Assembly (NCBI GenBank): GCA_963677695.2 | Contig: CAXXUJ010000001.1 | Coordinates: 620,001 to 684,000 of the forward strand | Direction of reading: 5' to 3' | Source: SABI01 sp963677695 | GTDB taxonomy: Bacteria > Spirochaetota > Spirochaetia > Sphaerochaetales > Sphaerochaetaceae | Length of the DNA: 64,000 nt | Part shown: positions 59,548-64,000 of the stretch, piece by piece | Layout: the number at the start of each line of letters is the position of its first letter | Numbering within the stretch: position 1 is the first letter of the stretch | Position numbers and translations under genes: made by a program | Notes under the pieces: generated by a model | The model's database searches: none | Told to the model about the DNA's origin: nothing | The model's input: only the letters and a program-made list of their open reading frames with translations

Positions 59548-60111
59548 ATGAACCCATTCAGAGGCTCCTCCAAAACCCTCGCCTATCTGGTTACAGCATT
59601 AGCGGTTATCATCCTCCTAGCCCTCTTCGTCATCCTCTCTCTGCCGAGGATTCGGGCCTCCATAGAAGAGAGCGGAATGGTAGAGATGATCTCAGATCAT
59701 CTTGCAAGCGAAACAGGAACAAATCAGAGACTGTTCACCCTCTATTATCCCCTGCTCTCAGGGACAGAAGACACCTATCGCTATACCACCACACGAGTCA
59801 ACGGAAAGAGCAGCGAATCTTCCTACCACTCGCTCCTTGAAGCCCTCCTCTCCCCCATGCCTCAGGGCCCCCTCCTTGAAGGTGCGGTCTCCTTCATCCC
59901 CGCAGGGACGAAGCTGGTCGGCTTCTCCCTCAGGGGAACCATCGGGTACGTGGCCCTCTCTCCTGAATTTCTTGATGAAACCCCCTTCGAGCAGTGCAGC
60001 TATGAACGGCGGAGTGAACAGATAACGAAGACACTAAAGGAGAACTTCAGTCTGGAGCAGGTGGTCTTCATCGTCAGTGACGTGATCATTGACACATCAT
60101 TACAGAAATAG
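59548..60111 (+). CDS. GerMN-domain membrane-anchored protein
   Basis: A protein of 187 residues. One membrane span near the N terminus (about 12-34) anchors a GerMN-like domain (about 60-185): 'LLEALLSPMPQGPLLEGAVSFIPAGTKLVGFSLRGTIGYVALSPEF' is the family's core, written in parts. GerMN domains occur in spore germination and cell-envelope proteins; here the domain would face the periplasm. No ribosome-binding site is seen and the -10 box is 6 bases away, so it may be translated from a leaderless mRNA. Confidence 0.78.
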   Translation: MNPFRGSSKTLAYLVTALAVIILLALFVILSLPRIRASIEESGMVEMISDHLASETGTNQRLFTLYYPLLSGTEDTYRYTTTRVNGKSSESSYHSLLEALLSPMPQGPLLEGAVSFIPAGTKLVGFSLRGTIGYVALSPEFLDETPFEQCSYERRSEQITKTLKENFSLEQVVFIVSDVIIDTSLQK

Positions 60112-60232
60112 AACCGTTTCCATGAAAAATATTTCATCAATCCACGTGAAAGCATATCGATACAACTTTACTTCTTTTCCCGTTTCTTTTTACAATGCCC
60201 GCAGCACTTAACACATCAGGAGAATGTTTTAC

Positions 60233-60814
60233 ATGAACGAAATGGACATCAAAGACAGAACAGCGAACCCCGCCCCCCTGGGCCTCATGGGATTCGGAAT
60301 GACAACCGTCCTTCTCAACCTGCACAATGCAGGACTATTCGGACTCGGCTCAATGATCCTCGCCATGGGTATCTTCTACGGCGGCGCAGCACAGGTCATC
60401 GTGGGAATCATGGAATGGAAGAAAGGAAACACCTTCGGAACAACAGCCTTCACCTCATATGGCCTCTTCTGGCTCTCTTTGGTGGGACTCAAGGTCATGC
60501 CTGCCATGGGCGTTGCGGCCGCACCCGCTGAAGGTGCCATGGTTGCCTACCTCATCATGTGGGGACTCTTCACCGGAGTACTCTTCATCGGAACACTGAG
60601 ACTCAACAGAGCGCTTCAGGTCGTCTTCGGCTCCCTGACCATCCTCTTCCTCATGCTTGCCCTCGGTGATGCGACAGGAAATGCAGTGATCAAGACTATC
60701 ACAGGCATCGAAGGAATCTTCTGCGGCTTCAGTGCCATCTACGCAGGACTCGCACAGGTTCTCAATGAAGTCTACGGAAAGACCATCTGGCCTATCGGTC
60801 CCGTCAAGAAATAA
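60233..60814 (+). CDS. Acetate uptake transporter (GPR1/FUN34/YaaH, SatP family)
   Basis: A protein of 193 residues with six membrane spans and the family signature 'NPAPLGLMGFGMTTV' near residue 14. Further conserved parts are 'GIFYGGAAQVIVGIMEWKKGNTFG' near 54 and 'TSYGLFWLSLV' near 82. It moves acetate or succinate with protons. The start at 60233 is preferred because AGGAG lies 10 bases upstream; ATG at 60224 would be only a few bases from it. Confidence 0.92.
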   Translation: MNEMDIKDRTANPAPLGLMGFGMTTVLLNLHNAGLFGLGSMILAMGIFYGGAAQVIVGIMEWKKGNTFGTTAFTSYGLFWLSLVGLKVMPAMGVAAAPAEGAMVAYLIMWGLFTGVLFIGTLRLNRALQVVFGSLTILFLMLALGDATGNAVIKTITGIEGIFCGFSAIYAGLAQVLNEVYGKTIWPIGPVKK

Positions 60815-60829
60815 CCAACATCAGATCAG

Positions 60830-60854
60830 GCCGGAAAGGGATCCACTTTCCGGC
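60830..60854 (+). terminator. Hairpin after the acetate transporter gene
   Basis: GCCGGAAAG/CTTTCCGGC, 9-base perfect stem with a 7-base loop, 15 bases after the stop. The T tract is poor (TACAGGATCCCTT), so termination may be incomplete. Confidence 0.55.
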
Positions 60855-60976
60855 TACAGGATCCCTTACACACACCCTAACATAATCAATCAATCAACCA
60901 AAACAAGTTCTAAACATACATAATCTACTCTTATTTCATGACTCTAAATAAATTAAGTTTTGCAAATATAGTGTAC

Positions 60977-61006
60977 AACAATAAAATAACATGTTATTCT
61001 ATTGTT
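60977..61006. promoter_or_regulatory. 30-base near-perfect palindrome abutting the second DUF4143 ATPase start
   Basis: Arms ACAATA/TATTGT flank the perfect 14-base core AATAACATGTTATT, with one mismatched pair. It ends one base before the ATG at 61007 and overlaps a possible promoter (TTGCAA at 60960, TAAAAT at 60982, 16-base spacer). It is a likely operator or an mRNA hairpin at the start codon. The 12-base core ATAACATGTTAT also occurs at 697-708 upstream of the XRE gene. Confidence 0.6.
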
Positions 61007-62158
61007 ATGGAAAAGATATACAAGAGATTCATACAGCTGCCGGCACATGAAACCTTCTTTCTCTGGGGTCCCAGGCAATCGGGAAAGTCAACATTCCTCA
61101 AAGAAACGTTTCAATCAGCGTTCTGGGTGGATCTCCTTCTTCCTCATGCCTACCGTAGATATATGAGTAAGCCGGAACTTCTGATCGAAGAAGTAACACT
61201 GCAATCTCCCGAGCTTGTCGTAATCGATGAAATCCAGAAAGTACCCCGCCTCCTTGATGCAGTGCACTGGATGATTGAAAACCTTGGAACTCACTTTGTC
61301 CTCTGCGGCTCGAGTGCTAGGAAAGTGAAACGAGGTCATGCGAATCTTCTTGGTGGACGCGGTCTCAGATTTGAAATGTATGGGCTCTCAGGAGCAGAAA
61401 TCGGTGATGATCTCGATTTCATGGCTCTCCTGAACAAAGGATATATTCCTTCCATCTACACTAGCAGACGACCGAAGCCATACTTGAATGCCTATGTCTC
61501 TCAGTATCTTAAGGAAGAGATTGCAGAAGAAGGTCTGGTGAGAAACCTTCCCGCCTTCTCGGAATTCCTGAATATTGCCGCACTTTCGGATACAGAACCG
61601 GTGAACTACACCACCATAGCTAGGGATGTCGGAGTGGCTGTCACCACAGTAAAAGGATACTTCGAAATTTTGGAGGATACTCTTATCGGAAAATTCCTTC
61701 CTACCTATAAGAAACGTCCGAAAAGAAGAATCTCCATTGCGCCGAAATTCTACTTTTTTGATGTGGGCGTGGTCAATTTTCTCGCGAAGAGAGGTCCGAT
61801 GGAAGTCGGGAGTGAACTGCTCGGCAAAGCATTCGAAAACTGGGTGTTTCATGAACTCACCTGCTACAATTCGTATAGGGAGGCATATGCCGAGTTCTTC
61901 CACTGGAGACTGACTTCAGGTATCGAAGTTGATTTCATCATCAACCACATTGACTGTGCGATCGAGGCAAAAGCTTCGGCGAATATAAGGCAGAATCATC
62001 TGAAAGGATTGAGGGAGTTGAAAAAGGAGCACCCGGAAACACGGAATCTGGTACTTGTCTCCCTTGATGCCCATGACAGGATGAGTGAGGATAATATCCT
62101 GATCCTGCACGCTTCGACATTCCTCAAGAAATTATGGGACGGGGAGTTTTTCTCCTGA
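61007..62158 (+). CDS. AAA ATPase with C-terminal DUF4143 domain (second copy)
   Basis: A protein of 383 residues. Walker A is 'WGPRQSGKSTFL' near residue 21, Walker B 'LVVIDEIQK' near 70, and the nuclease-like C-terminal part is in 'HWRLTSGIEVDFII...CAIEAKAS' near 305-330. It is only distantly related to the copy at 12486-13805. The start at 61007 directly follows the palindrome; an earlier in-frame ATG at 60938 would place the palindrome inside the gene. It is tail-to-tail with the Fic gene (6-base gap). Base composition upstream is AT-rich, as in acquired regions. Confidence 0.85.
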   Translation: MEKIYKRFIQLPAHETFFLWGPRQSGKSTFLKETFQSAFWVDLLLPHAYRRYMSKPELLIEEVTLQSPELVVIDEIQKVPRLLDAVHWMIENLGTHFVLCGSSARKVKRGHANLLGGRGLRFEMYGLSGAEIGDDLDFMALLNKGYIPSIYTSRRPKPYLNAYVSQYLKEEIAEEGLVRNLPAFSEFLNIAALSDTEPVNYTTIARDVGVAVTTVKGYFEILEDTLIGKFLPTYKKRPKRRISIAPKFYFFDVGVVNFLAKRGPMEVGSELLGKAFENWVFHELTCYNSYREAYAEFFHWRLTSGIEVDFIINHIDCAIEAKASANIRQNHLKGLRELKKEHPETRNLVLVSLDAHDRMSEDNILILHASTFLKKLWDGEFFS

Positions 62159-62164
62159 ATCCTT

Positions 62165-63679
62165 TCATCTCGATTCCTGATGATATGAATCTCTAACTAC
62201 CCTCTCCATAGAAACCAATTCATCATCGGTAAGAAAACTGAAATGAGCAGACCGCTTTGAAGCGGAGAGTCTTCCGTTGTTCTGCAGGCACAGGTTGATA
62301 AACAGATCCATCAGGCGATCTGGCATATCAATAATCTCCTGAAGAGCTTTCCTGGCTGCATCATAATTTGAGAGGAATGTGAGTTCCTGAACAAGTTCCT
62401 CTTCAATCGTCATTTCAACAAAGGAGGAGAGCGCTTCGGCCTGAAGCGTCATATCAATATACGTATAAAATACGGAACTCTCACTCTCCACCGTCATCCG
62501 CCCCATATCACCCAGATGATAATCGATGAGCTGAAGCAGAGGTTTTGAGAAGGCTTCCAGCGAAGCATCATAAACTTCCTGATTCTTAAGCATCACAGCA
62601 GAGACCGGAAACATCAGACCCTGGGGAATCATCTGACGAAGAGAGAGAATATTATGAATCAGAAATCGGTGGATACGGCCATTCCCGTCTTCAAATGGAT
62701 GGAGAAATACAAAACCGTACACAATAACTGCAGCGTGAATGAGAGGCGGGACTTCCCCCCCCATCATCACCTTATGCGAATCAATCAAAGCCTGCATGAG
62801 CATTGGAAGGTCTGAAGGTTTCGGAGTGATGTAGTGAATAATCTCCTTCTGAAACATAGCAGTCTGACCTACATAATTCTGGGTCTTCCTGTAATCACCA
62901 TCCTTGAAGCGGGGATCAACAATTCGGTTCTGAAGGTCGACGAGTCTCTCTTTCTCACAGAAATCTTCTTTCTCTGCAAGCTGAAGGGCTGCGATGAACC
63001 TTTCCGCCCGGGATGCTTGAGGTGTTATATGTTCAATCTCGAAAGATGATTTCGTCTCCTTTTTATAGAGATAACTCAGTGCCCTGCGGATTATCTCTGA
63101 CGGGTATGTTGTTACAATCTCCTCACACCTTGCCTTCAAGTCGGCATTCTGCACCCTTTCGAGCAATTCAGTTTTTCTTACTATCGGACAGAATTCTTTT
63201 GGACCCAGCAGGTTGTTCACAACCCGATGCCGTGCTGATCTATTCCCATTGATAATGGTGTAATACCTCGATCCTTCCAAGGCATCAACATAATTGCCTC
63301 GATTGAGATCGGGAAGGGGGAGTTCCCTTTCAGTGATCCATTCATAGAAGAACCAGATTCTTCTCGCATACTTTCCCGTCGGTTTTGATGCAATGTATGA
63401 AAGAATGTCTTCCTGAGGGGCACATTCAAAGACTAGGGCAAGGAGTGCCAGATTCACCCCATCATATTTCAAGGCAAACTCAAGATGATCACCTAGAGTT
63501 TCTCCGGGCCAATACTGCAGTGAGAAGACCTCATGCACATGACCGTCCTTAGCCTGTACCGACCGTGTCCCTGAAGAGGAGACTGAAGATGAATGCCAAT
63601 GAGGTATGGATCTCAGGGAATATCTCGCTTCTAAGAATGAGTAACCTGCCGGTCTTGCCCCGAAAGCATGTATATCCAT
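62165..63679 (-). CDS. Fic-family protein (predicted AMP-transferase)
   Basis: A protein of 504 residues. The catalytic Fic motif is 'HPFEDGNGRIHR' near residue 325. Upstream, 'KSSFEIEHI' near 215 resembles the inhibitory (S/T)xxxE helix that keeps Fic enzymes off. The long N-terminal region (about 1-150) and C-terminal helical region make it a large Fic of the DUF4172/Fic_N-like type rather than a small toxin. It would transfer AMP from ATP to a protein target. The Shine-Dalgarno site sits inside a 12-base inverted repeat (63686-63733) around the promoter. Confidence 0.87.
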   Translation of the reverse strand: MDIHAFGARPAGYSFLEARYSLRSIPHWHSSSVSSSGTRSVQAKDGHVHEVFSLQYWPGETLGDHLEFALKYDGVNLALLALVFECAPQEDILSYIASKPTGKYARRIWFFYEWITERELPLPDLNRGNYVDALEGSRYYTIINGNRSARHRVVNNLLGPKEFCPIVRKTELLERVQNADLKARCEEIVTTYPSEIIRRALSYLYKKETKSSFEIEHITPQASRAERFIAALQLAEKEDFCEKERLVDLQNRIVDPRFKDGDYRKTQNYVGQTAMFQKEIIHYITPKPSDLPMLMQALIDSHKVMMGGEVPPLIHAAVIVYGFVFLHPFEDGNGRIHRFLIHNILSLRQMIPQGLMFPVSAVMLKNQEVYDASLEAFSKPLLQLIDYHLGDMGRMTVESESSVFYTYIDMTLQAEALSSFVEMTIEEELVQELTFLSNYDAARKALQEIIDMPDRLMDLFINLCLQNNGRLSASKRSAHFSFLTDDELVSMERVVRDSYHQESR

Positions 63680-63685
63680 GGATTC

Positions 63686-63733
63686 ACCTCCTAAAATCTT
63701 TACATTTTGTATAATATGATTATTTTAGGAGGT
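63686..63733. promoter_or_regulatory. 12-base inverted repeat covering the Fic promoter and ribosome-binding site
   Basis: ACCTCCTAAAAT (63686-63697) and ATTTTAGGAGGT (63722-63733) are perfect inverted copies. One arm is the fic ribosome-binding site; the other lies between the -35 and -10 boxes. Transcripts that start upstream would carry both arms and hide the ribosome-binding site; transcripts from the local promoter would not. Confidence 0.6.
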
Positions 63734-63739
63734 TATCAA
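63711..63739 (-). promoter_or_regulatory. Promoter of the Fic gene
   Basis: Minus strand: TTGATA (63734-63739), 17-base spacer, TATTAT (63711-63716). Confidence 0.6.
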
Positions 63740-63865
63740 CATTTTTTAATTACTAATTAAGCATATAAAAATATTTTAATTACTATATGGAGATTTGTGG
63801 TAAATTTCTTTACAGCCGATCATTCAGGTTATACAAATATGGGACTTTTTAACTTTGAGCCCCCT

Positions 63866-63901
63866 GTATGTTATAAAAAACCAACATTTTATATAACATA
63901 C
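63866..63901. promoter_or_regulatory. 10-base inverted repeat before the right-end gene
   Basis: GTATGTTATA/TATAACATAC, perfect, separated by 16 AT-rich bases, 10 bases before the first ATG of the next gene. It looks like a repressor site overlapping its promoter (TATATAACAT region). TATGTTAT/ATAACATA resembles the ATAACATGTTAT core seen twice elsewhere. Confidence 0.5.
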
Positions 63902-63937
63902 CACACTCAGATGAGCGAAGGAGGTATTCCGGAAAGT

Positions 63938-64000
63938 ATGAAAATTTCAGGCTATCCCAACATTGCTCAGCCTGATTCTTATACTGTAAGGTCAGTAATC
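63938..64000 (+). CDS. Start of an unidentified gene (runs off the window)
   Basis: Twenty-one codons, beginning MKISGYPNIAQPDSYTVRSV, remain open to the edge. A perfect AAGGAGGT ribosome-binding site lies at 63918-63925, 12 bases upstream, somewhat far. The frame is also open from an ATG at 63911, which would place that site inside the coding region, so 63938 is preferred. Too little is visible to name a family. Confidence 0.45.
   Translation, partial: MKISGYPNIAQPDSYTVRSVI

Overview
The window looks like a chromosome segment of a spirochaete, most likely Sphaerochaeta or a close relative. This is an inference from the gene content. The clues are a SpiroCoCo-type coiled-coil protein, solute-binding proteins with a WAAGQ-type signal-peptide end, a long low-complexity N-terminal extension on Rho, a nucleoside kinase with an N-terminal TGS-like domain, and roughly even base composition. 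No rRNA, tRNA, CRISPR array, integrase or insertion sequence was recognised.

Layout. 1-0.9 kb: an XRE regulator overlapping a truncated ImmA/IrrE-like gene. 0.9-7.4 kb (minus): a reductive pyrimidine (uracil/hydantoin) catabolic operon of amidohydrolase, PreA-type dihydropyrimidine dehydrogenase, dihydropyrimidinase, Fe-dependent alcohol dehydrogenase and omega-aminotransferase. It is preceded by a leader that can fold. 8-11.5 kb (plus): a divergent NMT1/THI5-type ABC transporter whose binding protein is circularly permuted. 11.6-16.8 kb: tandem GNAT protein, DUF4143 ATPase with operator-like repeats, radical SAM protein, YeiH-type transporter and a Cof-type phosphatase. 16.9-21.8 kb: a TRAP transporter, a DapA-family aldolase and a divergent AraC regulator. 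21.8-23.5 kb: ArsR regulator, DUF318 permease and thioredoxin-like protein. 23.5-30 kb: YihY, alpha/beta hydrolase, YfcE-type phosphodiesterase, an exported possible beta-barrel protein, and an aldehyde:ferredoxin oxidoreductase homologue without its cluster ligands. 30-34 kb (plus): a translationally coupled set with two Fe-alcohol-dehydrogenase-like proteins that have lost their catalytic residues, ending in the nucleoside kinase.

34-60 kb is mostly housekeeping: NifU/NifS, YkgJ-type cluster protein, SurE, a degenerate galactokinase homologue, L31, Rho, CinA, Lnt, HU, S20, RicT, TatD, DusB, a divergent PurD, RlmB, DnaJ-DnaK-GrpE, the SpiroCoCo protein, a HAD phosphatase, Der, PtsI and a GerMN protein. 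60-64 kb is accessory: a SatP-type acetate transporter, a second DUF4143 ATPase, a Fic protein and the start of an unidentified gene.

How it works together. The catabolic operon and the divergent transporter form one inferred unit: import a pyrimidine or hydantoin, reduce and open the ring, remove the carbamoyl group, transaminate beta-alanine, and reduce malonic semialdehyde. The most unusual observations are the circularly permuted binding protein and the cluster of apparent pseudoenzymes (AOR-like, two ADH-like, and nearby galactokinase-like and PurD-like proteins). Also of note are several promoters that put the -10 box almost on the start codon and so suggest leaderless mRNAs, and inverted-repeat operators at the toxin-like genes.
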